Origin: Streptomyces spectabilis
Lineage (GTDB): Bacteria; Actinomycetota; Actinomycetes; Streptomycetales; Streptomycetaceae
Assembly: GCF_008704795.1 (NCBI RefSeq)
Contig: NZ_CP023690.1
Span: 310,001 to 374,000 of the forward strand
DNA length: 64,000 bases
Reading direction: 5' to 3'
Shown: piece after piece, positions 9,401 to 19,900 of the stretch
How positions within the stretch are numbered: the stretch's first letter is position 1
Layout: every line of letters begins with the position of its first letter
Position numbers and translations under genes: made by a program
Notes under the pieces: model-generated
Databases searched by the model: none
What the model saw: only the letters and a program-made list of their open reading frames with translations
What the model was told of the DNA's origin: nothing

Positions 9401-10885
9401 AGGTTGAGGTTGAGGCCGCACAGGATCGGGCGCCCGGTCCGGCGACGCGGGCTCCTGAGGAAGCGCGTCCCGCAGGTCATCGGCGTATTCGCGGACGACG
9501 AACTCACCCAGCTCGGCCAGGGTGCTGTGCTCGAACAGCACCGTGATGTCGAGGTCGATGCCGAGCGTCCCGCCGAGGGTCCGGGCCACGTTCACCGCGA
9601 AGATCGAATCGAGCCCGTAGTCCGAGAAGGGCTCGCCCCGCCCGATCCTCGTCCGCGGGATGTCCAACTCCTGTGCCAGCACATCGAGCGCGACCGCCTC
9701 GATGTGGGCGCGCAGCCGGTCTCCGGGCTCGCTCCCGGCGCTCGGATCGGCCACGGCCCGCGCCGCACTCTCGCGCACCGGCGTCACTCGCGGCGCGGAC
9801 GGGCGCGGTACGGCCGTCGCCTGCCGTATGACGCCGTCGCTCTCGGCCACGATGATCTGCTGTCCCAGGTCCTCGGCATCCCGCGCGGGCAGAGCGATCG
9901 CGCGGAAGCCCTCCTGCGTCAGGACGTGCCGCCAGTGCGCCGTGGAGAGCAGCGGGCTGCCCTGGATCCGCAGGTGCGGGTCCTCGAAGCGCCACCATCC
10001 GTCGAGGAGGCCGAACGAGAACTGGCTGAGCAGGTTGTTCGCGGTCAGCTCGTTCAGGACCAGCAGTCCACCGGGCTGGAGGAGCGCCTTGGCGTTGCGC
10101 AGGGTGCGGCGGATGTCCCGGGTGGCGTGCAGGACGTTGGCGGCGACCACCACGTCGTACCCGCCGAGGGTGAGGCCCTGAGCCGCCACCGGGCGCTCGA
10201 TGTCCAGGATCGCGCAGGTCAGCGAAGGGTTTTCGGCACCGAACGAACGCTCCGCATGGTTCAGGAAGACCCTTGATACGTCGGTGTAGCAATACTCGCG
10301 CACGTCAAGGCGCGCGGACCGCAGGGCCTCCAGGACGACGGCGCTCGTGGCTCCCGTGCCGGCGCCGATCTCCAGGATCCGCGCGGCATCCGCCGTCAGG
10401 TCCCGTGCCCGCCGTCGCAGCCGCGCCACCACGTCGGCGGCCAGCACCTGGTTGAAGAACGCGGAGGCCGGGTTGGTCGCGTAGGCGTTCTGCACCAGGT
10501 CCAGCGATCCCCCGGGGAAGAGGACCTCGGTGGCCGGTCGCCGTCCGCTGAGAATGTCGGGGAAGGCACGCAAGGTGGTCTCCACCAGGAGGTGGGTGGC
10601 CGCGAGGTCGGGATTCTCCTGCCACGCGGGCTTCGCCGTCTCCCACTCGCGCCACAGCTGCTCGATCGGCCGATGCCGCACGGCATCGTCGAGCAGGATC
10701 CTGCCGTCCCGCCGATCGATGTAGCCGGCCCCCTCGAAGAGGCGCAGGCATTCGTCGAACCAGGCGCCGTACCCCGGGGCGAGGCCTGCCGACTCCCGTG
10801 CGGCCTGCGGAGTCTGCCCGGATTCACGGAACGCGCCGAGCGTGCGCAGATGGGACCAGAGAAAGTCGAGCAGCAGCTTCTTCAC
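6416..10885 (-). CDS. AT-less (trans-AT) PKS: cMT-ACP / KS-ACP / thioesterase
   Basis: 1489 aa with a GTG start at 10885, GAAGGGA upstream, 24 bp after the preceding gene. Domains: an N-terminal helical segment (KKLLLDFLWSHL), possibly docking; a C-methyltransferase with the SAM motif LEIGAGTGATS (~residue 168); an ACP with YGLDSI (~420); a KS from ~506 with CDTTCSSSF (Cys 660, codon 8906-8908), HGMSS in place of HGTGT, and an intact second His (IGHTEV); a post-KS docking-like region without AT; an ACP with YGLNSL (~1122); and a type I TE with GGFCLGG, whose nucleophile position is Cys (residue 1257, codon 7115-7117), with a later Asp (VDSPDE) and His (ANHMTI). The missing AT marks it as trans-AT. 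The leading cMT-ACP completes the KS-DH-KR module that ends the upstream protein. The TE implies this protein releases the product, although another PKS gene follows it in the operon. Confidence 0.95.
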   Translation of the reverse strand: MKKLLLDFLWSHLRTLGAFRESGQTPQAARESAGLAPGYGAWFDECLRLFEGAGYIDRRDGRILLDDAVRHRPIEQLWREWETAKPAWQENPDLAATHLLVETTLRAFPDILSGRRPATEVLFPGGSLDLVQNAYATNPASAFFNQVLAADVVARLRRRARDLTADAARILEIGAGTGATSAVVLEALRSARLDVREYCYTDVSRVFLNHAERSFGAENPSLTCAILDIERPVAAQGLTLGGYDVVVAANVLHATRDIRRTLRNAKALLQPGGLLVLNELTANNLLSQFSFGLLDGWWRFEDPHLRIQGSPLLSTAHWRHVLTQEGFRAIALPARDAEDLGQQIIVAESDGVIRQATAVPRPSAPRVTPVRESAARAVADPSAGSEPGDRLRAHIEAVALDVLAQELDIPRTRIGRGEPFSDYGLDSIFAVNVARTLGGTLGIDLDITVLFEHSTLAELGEFVVREYADDLRDALPQEPASPDRAPDPVRPQPQPQLEVDEAALDGMAIVGMSARFPGADDIDEFWRIVEQGSRCITAPPEKRADWACYGDEAAALRGGFLDGVHAFDPLFFRMSMTEARQVTPELRLLLMTSWNAVEDAGYRPAELRKRPTGVFVATTQSEYRPAAMDLMSLPSPAMVPNRISHLLDLNGPSEQCDTTCSSSFVALHRAIRSIRDGECEQALVGGVNLVMSPAGFGGMRAAGMLSPRGDVRPFQQGADGTARGEGVAAVLIKPLRRALEDGDAVHCVVRGTGVAHGGRGVSFTAPNIKGMKTAVAHAYADAALDPGAVDYIETHGMSSTLADSAELAALGAGLRSDGDSEDDSDDVTYLGNVKPCIGHTEVVSGLAALVKTAQAMRHGVIPALPGFGRLHRDLSLKGTRLRIAERNLPWPERTDDAGRPLPRRASMHSFGIGGVNAHVVLEQHIAPANRDDDPGAQVLVLSARGVDALRERARRLMQRLAAADPRSWADIAYTLQVGREAMSCRLAFVAQSTEEAARMLGGWLGGDPDTLARVAFADGVDSAADAEHDGTPTQLQDVAERWAAGASIDWDRMHRGARRGRIALPGYPFARLTCFAEQAPRSDQAAPTGVGPLDGEAFVADLVASILGLSRHEIDGTRSLADYGLNSLLLVAMLGRISHVFPGFQPEGWQPHDTLNDVVARLLEADARSRRVPAPELVRLNGATEGRPVFWIHGALAGVESYRTIAERIDRPFYGIQARGLLTEDAPIEGITAMAEYYTELIRSVQPQGPYDVGGFCLGGIVAYEVTRRLQERGQDVASLTMVDSPDETGLAKSNANGFQSARSAALQVVNSLLWPAGEKDPAALRARLVHRDEVAQDVDQAAENPYEDEDAFVRRLAELAAERGLAMPPAQIARFVRRNMAIQLAYRLSEHTIRPLPRPDAVLCTYFHNRRGLFLGEVEPYFQVAGETFSLDHVNYQQDWGRELPGLRLVEIDAANHMTILNDAGPLAAIEETCLALYASDEIGATRG

Positions 10886-10909
10886 GATCAGTCCCTTCGA
10901 AGGCCGCGA

Positions 10910-13900
10910 TCAGATCGCGAGCGCGGTCAGCTCTGCGATGCGGGCGCGTAGCCGCTCCAGGTCGCCGCCCGGCGCCACCGCCGGTTCCTGGACGTCGGCG
11001 AGCGCGGCGTGCGGCGGCACGGCCGTGGGGAGGATGACTTCGTCGTCGCCCAGAACGATGCCCCGGCTGTTGAGCGCGGGACTGAACTTCATCAACGTCA
11101 GCCTGCTGACCGGTCCCGCGCACAGCCGTTCGATCGCCGCCGTCAGCTCGTCCGGCTGGATGAGCGGCGCCTGCGCTGCGACCACCGCGCCCGGCTCTCC
11201 CTCGGTGGGTGCGTTGTTGAAGCAGTAGCCCAGGTTCAGCACCTTGCCGACAGCGCCGTACCGGCGTTGCACCGTCAGTGCGAACGAGTCGAGGAACGTG
11301 CAGGCGGCCGCGTAGTTCGCCTGCTTGATGGCTTTGAGGTAGGAGTTGATCGAGGACAGGAACAGTGCGAAATCGAGCGAGTCACCGCCGAACACCTGCA
11401 TGCACCGCACACTCGCGTCGACCTTGCCGCGCAGCACGTCCTCGAACTGCGCCTCGCTCATCCGGGCCAGGCTCGCCCCCGAGAACACCAGGCCCGAGTG
11501 GATGACGCCGTGCACCGCGCCGAACCGTCGTACGATCTCGTCCTTCGCCACGCGCAGGGACGCGAGGTCGGTGGCGTCGGCCCGCAGGTACAGCGGCGCG
11601 GGCCCGTCCGCGCCGGTTGCCTGAGCGAGAGCGGCTTCGACTCGCGCGTCCTGCGGCCTGCGTCCGAGCCACACCACCTGGGCCTGGTACCGGCGGATCA
11701 TGTACTCGCTGATGACCGTGCCCAGGGCACCGGCCCCGCCGATGATGACGTACGTGCCGCCCTGCCGCAGCCGCGACGACGTCGACGAGGCTGGCTGTAC
11801 GGTCATCAGCCGCTGCTCGTACCAGCGGCCGTCGCGGTGGATACGCAGGTCGCCGTCCGGGTCCGCGGCCAGGTCGAGCACCGCGGCGAGAGAGGGCGCG
11901 TCGTAGTCCTGGACGTCCGCCACCCGCACCCGCCAGTTGGGGTACTCCTTCGCGGTCGACCCCGCCAGGCCGGCCACGCCGGCGTGCGCCGGGTCGACGA
12001 CCTCGGCCTCATGGACGGCGTGCGCCCGCTCGGTGATCAGGGTCAGGCCCAGTGAGCGATCGCCGTACCCTGCGGACAGCAGAGCTTTCACCGTGCGGAA
12101 GGCATGCAGCGAGCCGCTGGACTGGCCCTCGACGACGCTCGCACCGGACCGGTCGTCCACGGCGCCGGGCGCCACCCAGATCAGATGGTCGAGGTCCGGG
12201 AGGGACCGGACGGACGTCTCCAGGTCGTCGTGCGTACTCAGCGACGGGTCTACGACCACGTGCGCGCCGGGCAGGAGCGCGAGGAGTACGTCCCGCGCCT
12301 GACCTGGCGAGGCGATGATGCCCACTGCTTCGGAACTCTGCGGCCACGTCGCGGATTGCGTCCGCTGAAGGGGATCCCACACCGGCATCAGCGTGGCGAC
12401 GCCGTCCGCCGGGTCCGGCGTCCGCTCGGCTCGACGGCCTGCGATGCCCCTCAGCCGCAGGCACACCGTGCCGTCGCCGGTCGCGAGGTCGATGTCGATC
12501 CGGTCCGCGCCGCGCGCGTCCTCGGCGCGGCGGATCAGGGCCCACATGGTGGTCGCGCCGGGGGCGAGGAATTCGGCCGACTTGATGCTGTACACAAGGC
12601 CGACCCGATCGTCGCCGTCGAGCAACCGCATGCACTGCATCGCCGAGTCCACCAGCGCCGGGTGCGGGACGGGGCCCTCCATGGTTCCTGACGCCGTGCT
12701 GGGCAGCCGCAGTTCGGCGAGCACCGCGTTCTCGCTGCGGTGGGCTGCCACGACCCCCTGGAACGTGGGGCCGTAGGCGATGCCGCGATCCCGCCACTCG
12801 GCGTAGAACCGCAGGGGGTCGAACTCCGCGGACGGGAAATCCCGGAGCAGCGCGGGCAGATCGAGCGCCTGTGCAGACGTCGGCTCCGCGGCGGACACCT
12901 CGCCTTGACAGTGGAGAACGGGCTCGTCTCCGGCGGACTCCGTGGAGGACACCATGAACCGGGTGACGTCGCCGTCCGCGCGAAGAGCCACCCGCAGTGC
13001 GCGCGGCACCCCCGACACCGACAGGGGGCGCAAGAAGACGATGTCGTGCAAGCGAACCGCGTCGCTCGCAGTGCGCCTCGCCGCTGCTGCGGCCCACTGC
13101 AGATACATGGCCCCCGGGGCGATCCCGGTCCCCCGCACCTGATGTTCACGCAGGTAGAACTCGTCGCCGGTGAGGACCCGCCCGTCGCGCCGCGGCCCGT
13201 CGTCCGCCGCCGCGCGGATCGGCAGCGCGTAGCGTTCCCGCTCGAAGGGGTAGCCGGGCAGCGGAACGCGGCGGTAGCGGCTGTCGCGGAACAACTCGGC
13301 GAAATCCGGTGCCTCACCGTCAAGGAACTGTTGGGCGAGTGCCTGCGCCCTGGAGTCCGCGCTCCGCACCGGAATGTCCTGCCCGGAGAGCCAGGTGGTG
13401 CACTGGCTTTCCAGGTCTGCGATGTCCCGGACCACACGCGCCCATCGATGCCGCAGGTGCTTGCGGCCGAGCAGAAGTGTGTGGCTCACGTCGCCGACAT
13501 CGAGGTCCGGGTGCTCGCGGCAGTGGCGCGCGAGCCGGACCACCTGTTCGCGCAAGGCGTGCTCCGTCGCCGCCGACAGCGCGATCAACCGGGCTCCGTC
13601 CTGCCTGCTCCGCGGCGGCGGGGGCGGCTGCGACGGCTGCGACGGCATTTCGATGACAGCGTGGGCGTTGGTTCCGCTCGCGCCGAGCGACGTGACCGCG
13701 GCGCGCCGCTTGCCCCCTTCGGGCACGGCCCACCGCCTCGGCTCCCTGTGCACGAAGAACGGGCTGCCGACCAACGTGACACTGGAGTTCGTCGCGGTGT
13801 GGTGGGGCAGACCGGGGATCACCTCGTGCCTCATGGCCAGCAGTGCCTTGATGACGCCGATCACCCCGGCCGCGGCCTGCGCGTGGCCGACGGATGCTTT

Positions 13901-16900
13901 CGTCGAGCCGAGCGAGCAGAACCGCTCGGCGTCCGTGAAGCCGCGGAAGGCGCGATCGAGCGCCCGGAATTCCACCGGATCGCCGAGCTTGGTTCCGGTG
14001 CCGTGGGCCTCGACCAACCCGATCCCCGCGGGGTCGATGTCGAAGTCCTGATAGATCTGCCGGATCAGCCGTTCCTGCGAGGTCCCGTTCGGCGCGGCGA
14101 TCCCGTTCGTCGTGCCGTTGTGGTTGATCCCGATTCCACTAATCACCCCGTGGATGTGGTCGCCGTCCGCCTCGGCGTCCGAGAGCCGTTTGAGGATCAG
14201 CGCGCCGACTCCCTCGGCGGGCACGAATCCGTCGGCCGCCTGGTCGAACGGACGGCACCGGCCCGTGGGGGAAAGCATCCCGGCCCGCGACGCCGCCAGA
14301 TACAGCCGCGGCGAGTTCTGGACGTAGACCCCGCCCGCGATCGCCGTGGTGACCTCGCCCGCCCACAGCGCCTGACACGCCAGGTAGAGGGAGACCAACG
14401 AGCTGGAGCATGCGGTGTCGACCGCGATCGCCGGCCCGTGCAGGTCCAGGTAGTACGCGATGCGGGACGGCACGAGCGAGTTCATGTTGCCCCACAGTGC
14501 CTGGCCCGGGTAGTCGGACGGCCCCGTCAAGTCCAGGTAGTCGCCCGCGGCGCAGCCCACGTAGATGCCGCACCGGTCGCGGTCGAGCGACTCGCCCGCG
14601 TGGCCCGCGTCCTCGAGCGCCCGCCACGCTTCCTGGAGGAACAGCCGCTGCTGCGGCTCCATGTAGAGGGCCTCCGCACCGGAGATCCCGAAGAAGAGCG
14701 GGTCGAACTCGTCGACGCCGTCCAGGAGACCGCCGTCCAGGCACACGCTGCCCAGCGACGCGAGGTCCCAGCGGGACACCTTCGAAACAGCGTCCCGGCC
14801 GGAGGCCAGCAGGTCCCAGAACTCGTCGGCATCCCGGGCGCCCGGGAACCGGCCGCTCATACCGACGATCGCGACGGGCTCCCGGCCACGGCCCGACGGC
14901 TCGGACACCGCGGGCGGCTCGGACACCGCAGATGGCCTCGACACCAGGGAAGGCCCGGCACTCACGGACGGCTCGGACTCCGCAGACAGCCCGGAACCCA
15001 CGGAGGAGCCAGTCACCACAGACGGCCCGGACACCGCGCCCACGATGGCGGCGCCTTCCTCCTCGACGATGAAACGCGTCAGCCGCCTGATCGACGGGTT
15101 CTCGAACAGCACGCTCGGATCGAGGTCCGTGCTCAGCGAGTCGTTGAGCCGGTCCACCAGGGAGACGCCGGTGAGCGAGTCCAGTCCGTAGTCGGCGAAG
15201 GGCTTGTCGGCCGCGAGTTCATCCGCGGTCAGCTTCAGCGTTTCGGCGAGGATCCGCTCGACGCTCGCGCGGACGTGCTCCTCGGTCGAAACGGGTGCGG
15301 CAGGCCGCGGATCGCGGCGCGGTACGGGCGAACCGGCGCGCGCAAGGAGTACCTGCTGGCCCAGGGCGCGGGCGGGCTCCGCCAACAGTTCGACCGTGTC
15401 GAACCCACACTCCCGCAACACGTCGCGCCACGAGTCCGAGGACAGCGCCGGTCCGCCCTGGATACGCCTTCCGTCCGTGAACCGCCACCACCCTTCGAGG
15501 AGCCCGAAGGTCAGGTGCGACCACCAGTCGTTCCGGGCGAGTTCGTTCAGTACGAGGACTCCGCCGGGCCGCAGCAGTGCTCTGGCATGACGCACTGCCC
15601 GCACGATGTCCTCGGTGGCGTGCAGGACATTGTTGGCGATGACGATGTCGTAGGCGCCCACGGTGAGTCCCTGTGCGCCGGGCTCCCGCTCCACGTCGAA
15701 GGTCGTGAAGGACACGTACGGCACCTGGCCGGCGAACCGCCGCTCCGCGTCGATCAGGAACGCCTTCGAAACGTCCGTATAGCGGTACTCAGCGAGGTCG
15801 TGGCCCCTCAGCTGGGCGAAAACACGCTCGCTGGTGCTGCCGGTGCCCGCTCCGATCTCCAGCAGCCGGGCCCCGCCGCGGCGGGCGGCCACCTCCGCGC
15901 GCACCGCGCCGGCCGTCACGTCGTTGAAGTAGTCGGCCGTCGCGTTCCCCCGGTACGCCGGTTCGACCAGCTCGAACGAGCCGCCCGGGAACATGACCGC
16001 CGTGGCCTTCGTCCGCCCGGACAGGATCGCGGGCAAGGCCTCGACCATGCGCTCGGTCAGGCCGGTCTTGGCCGCCAGCTCCGGATCTCCGGCACGGACG
16101 TCCTTCCACGCACGCCAGGCGCGCCACGCCTGTTCGAGGCCTGGCGCACTCTTCCTGGGCGCCACGCATTCGCCCTCACGCACGAGTTCTCCGTGGCTCA
16201 GCAGCACGGTCACCGTATGGTCGAGCCACGGGGCGAAGGACGGCGTGATGATCCTCTGCCCGATCAGGTCGCGACGAACCGGCGCGTCGAAGAGTCCCGC
16301 CGCCACGAGCTGTGCGAGTACGAGCGGGCGCGAAAGGCTGTCCATCTCGTCCGTGGCGGACGCGCGACCGGCCAGGAACGTCTCGACGCTCTCGGGCCTG
16401 GCCGCGGCCACGAGCAGCAATTCAGCGTCGAGCGGGTCGGTGGCCCGAGGGACCGACACCGCCTCGGCAGTGGGCCAATACCGTTTCGCAGCGAACGGAT
16501 ACGTCGGCAGGCTCACCCGCACCGGTGGATTCGCGCCGTGGTAAGCGTCCCACGCGACGTCGATGCCGTTCACCCACAGGGGCGCGATCTTGTCCCACTC
16601 CCCTTGTTCGAGCCACCCAGCTGCCAGGTCTCGCAGCTCCCCGGGGTGATCGAAGAGGCCGAGCAGCGGGTCTTCAGGCCGCCGGGCCGTGCCTTCGAAC
16701 ACCGTTCCGCGCGGCCCGCGCTCGACGTAGTCCTGAAGGAATGCCATCAGCTCGTCGACGTCGTTCACGACGAAAGCCACTCGTTCGGCCATCGCCCGCC
16801 GCCCGACCTGCAGCGTGTACGCGAGCGACGCCAGATCGCCCTGCGCGTCCCGGTATCCCGGCAGGAACTCCAGGAGCTGCCGCGCGAGGACGCCGAGCCG

Positions 16901-19900
16901 CTCCCCGTCGCGGGCCGAGAGAACCACCGCTTGGGGGCCGTGGCGTCCGGCGGCCCGCGCACCGGTCGGCGCCTGTTCCAGTACCGCGTGCGCGTTGGTG
17001 CCGCCGATCCCGAAGGAGCTCAGTCCCGCCCGCGCGGGCTCGTCGCCGTCCAACGGCAGGTTCCGGTCGGCCACGAAGAACGGCGACTCGTCCCAGTCGA
17101 TCTCCGAACTCGACACGTCGCAGTGCAGGGTCCGCGGAACCTCTCCGTGCCGCAGGGCCAGGGCCACCTTGATGAGGCCGGCGATCCCCGCGGCCGCGTC
17201 CAGGTGCCCGATGTTGCTCTTGACCGAGCCGATGCCGCAGTACTGGCTGCGTGCCGTGTAGTGGCGGTAGGCCTGGGTCAGAGCCGCGACCTCGATGGGA
17301 TCGCCGAGCCTCGTGCCCGTGCCGTGCGCTTCGACGTAGCGGATCGTCGACGGGTCCGTGCCCGCCTTGTCCAGCGCCTTGCGGATCACCTCGGCCTGGC
17401 CGCGCACACCGGGCGCGTAGAACCCTGCTTTGTCGCCGCCGTCGTTGTTCACCGCGACGCCGCGGATCAGGCAGTACAGGTGATCGCCGGCAGCGATCGC
17501 CTCGCTGGCGCGCTTGAGGACGACCACGCCGACACCCTCACCGCCGGACATGCCGTCGGCGCCGTCGGCGAACGCGCGGCTGCGCCCGTCGCTCGAGAAG
17601 TTCAGGCCCGGCTGGTGCACGTATCCCAGTTCCCCCGCGGAGAACAGGCTGGCCGCGCCGACGATCGCCTGGTCGACATCGCCGGCCAGGAGTCCCTGAC
17701 AGGCGACGTGCACCGCGCTCAGCGCAGAAGAGCAGTTGGTGCTCACCGCCATGCTGGGGCCACGCAGGCCCAGCTTGGTGGAAATCATGGCGGGCACCGT
17801 GCCGCCTTGGGCGAACAGCCACGCGGCGTAGGTCTCAGCGCTCGCCAGGACCCGCGGGCCCGACGCGTTCGCCATCAGGGCCGGGAGCAGGGCCTGGTAG
17901 AAGTTCGTGCTCGTGGACGTGGTGACGCTGGTCTCGGGAACGTCCTCCGGGCGGTAGCCGGCGTCCTCCAGCGCCTGCCACGCGTGCTGCAACAGCAAGC
18001 GCGCCTGCGGGTCCATGAACTCCGCGTCGCGGGGGGAGATGTCGAAGAACGCCGCGTCGAACTCCGCCCTGCCGTCCACGACCGACCGCTGCGGCACGTA
18101 TCCGGGTCGGGTGATCAGCTCCTCCGGCACTCCGAGCGCCCGCAGTTCCTCCACCGACCACGACGTGCCGCCGCCGCGTCCTTCCACGAGCGCGGACCAG
18201 AATGCACGGTGGTCCATGGCTCCGGGGAACCGGCAGGAGATTCCGATCACCGCGATCGCGTCATCGAGCGAGGCGTCGCTGGCCGCCGGAGTGGCAGGGC
18301 GCGGATCAGGTTGCCGCTCGGGCTCGACCGGCTGCGCCGCAGGTGCCTGCCCGGCGGGCAGCAGCCCCGTCAGGTGTCGGGCCATCGCCGCGACGGAGGG
18401 GTGCGCGAAAACGCTGGTGGGCCGCAACGAGCAGCCGAACTCGCGGTTGATCCGCGCCGCCGCTTCGATGGCCGCGAACGAGTCACCGCCGATGTCGAAG
18501 AAGCCCGCGGCACGATCGATGTCACGCGAGCCGAGCACCTCTTCGAAGATCCCGCGCACGGTCCGCTCGATGTCGAGCGCGGCCACCGGCCTTTCGGCGG
18601 CCGGGAGCGGCACCGTCCGGGCGGCCTCGGTCAGCTTCGCCCGGTCGACCTTGCCGTGCGCCGTGAGCGGGAAGGCGTCCAGGGCCACGAATGCGGCGGG
18701 CAGCATGTAGGCGGGGAGGGCCTTGGCGAGTTCCGCGCGCAGCAGCGCGGTGTCGACCGGTGCGTTGCCGTTCCCGGTGTAGTAGGCCGTGAGCCTGTCC
18801 GACAGGCCGACATGTTCGAGCAGGACGACGCTTCGGTCGATCCCCGGTTGGGCATTGAGCACCGTCTCGATCTCACCGGGTTCGATGCGATGGCCGCGCA
18901 GTTTGACCTGGTTGTCCATCCGGCCCAGGACGGCGATTTCGCCGTTCGGCAGTCGGCGCGCGCGGTCACCGGTCCGGTACAGCCGTCCGGGCCCGAAGGG
19001 GTTGGCCAGGAAGCGCTCGGCCGTCAACTCCGGCTTGCGGTGGTAGCCCAGGGCGAGTCCGTCGCCCGCGATGTGAAGCTCGCCGGTCACGCCGACAGGC
19101 AGGGGGCTCAGGTTCTGGTCGAGGACGTACAGCTGGGTGTTCGCGATGGGGCTGCCGATGGTCACCGGCTCCTCACGGCGCAGCCGCTTGGCCGCTGACC
19201 AGATGGTCGTCTCCGTGGGCCCGTACAGGTTCCAGGCCTCGCCGCGCGCCACGAGTTGGTCCTTCAGGCCGTCGGGCAACGCCTCGCCGCCGCACAACAC
19301 CCTGACGCCCTCGGTGTTCTGCCACCCGACGCGCACCAGCATGGCCCAGGTCGCCGGAGTGGCCTGCATGATGGTGGGCCGCCAGTCGGCGACCTTGTCG
19401 GCCAGCAACGTGGCATCGGCGGCCGTGGCCGATGCACAGACGCAGACCTGCCCGCCGGTGATCAGCGGGAGGTAGAGCTCCAGGGCGGCGATGTCGAAGC
19501 TGTGCGTGGTGACGGCCAACAGCCGGTCGTCGGACGTCACTTCCAGCGTGTGCGCCATGGCCAGCATGAAATTGGTCAGCGCCGTGTGCGGAACGACGAC
19601 GCCCTTGGGCTTCCCCGTGCTGCCCGAGGTGTAGATGATGTAGGCGGCAGCAGGTGTCGAGGCTCGCCGGTCCGGCGCGTCGGCGGTCGTCTCCCCCGCC
19701 GCTGCGTCTGCCTCTGTCTTTGCCTGGGCGACCTGATCATCCTGGCGGTCTGTCGGGTACAGCCTCGCCTTCGGCGTCCCCACGGCGGCCAGCCTGTCCC
19801 TCACCGCCTCATGGCAGACGACGAGTTGCGCGCCGCTGTCCTCAAGCATGTAGGAGAGGCGTTCGGCCGGCAGTCGGCCGTCCAGGGGCAGGTACACCGC

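Noticed and set aside
12740..19198. A 2152-codon open frame on the + strand opposite the NRPS/PKS gene
   Set aside because: It is the antisense of a gene with clear domains on the - strand; long antisense frames are expected at this GC content. Its sequence is Arg/Val/Gly/His-rich with no domain.
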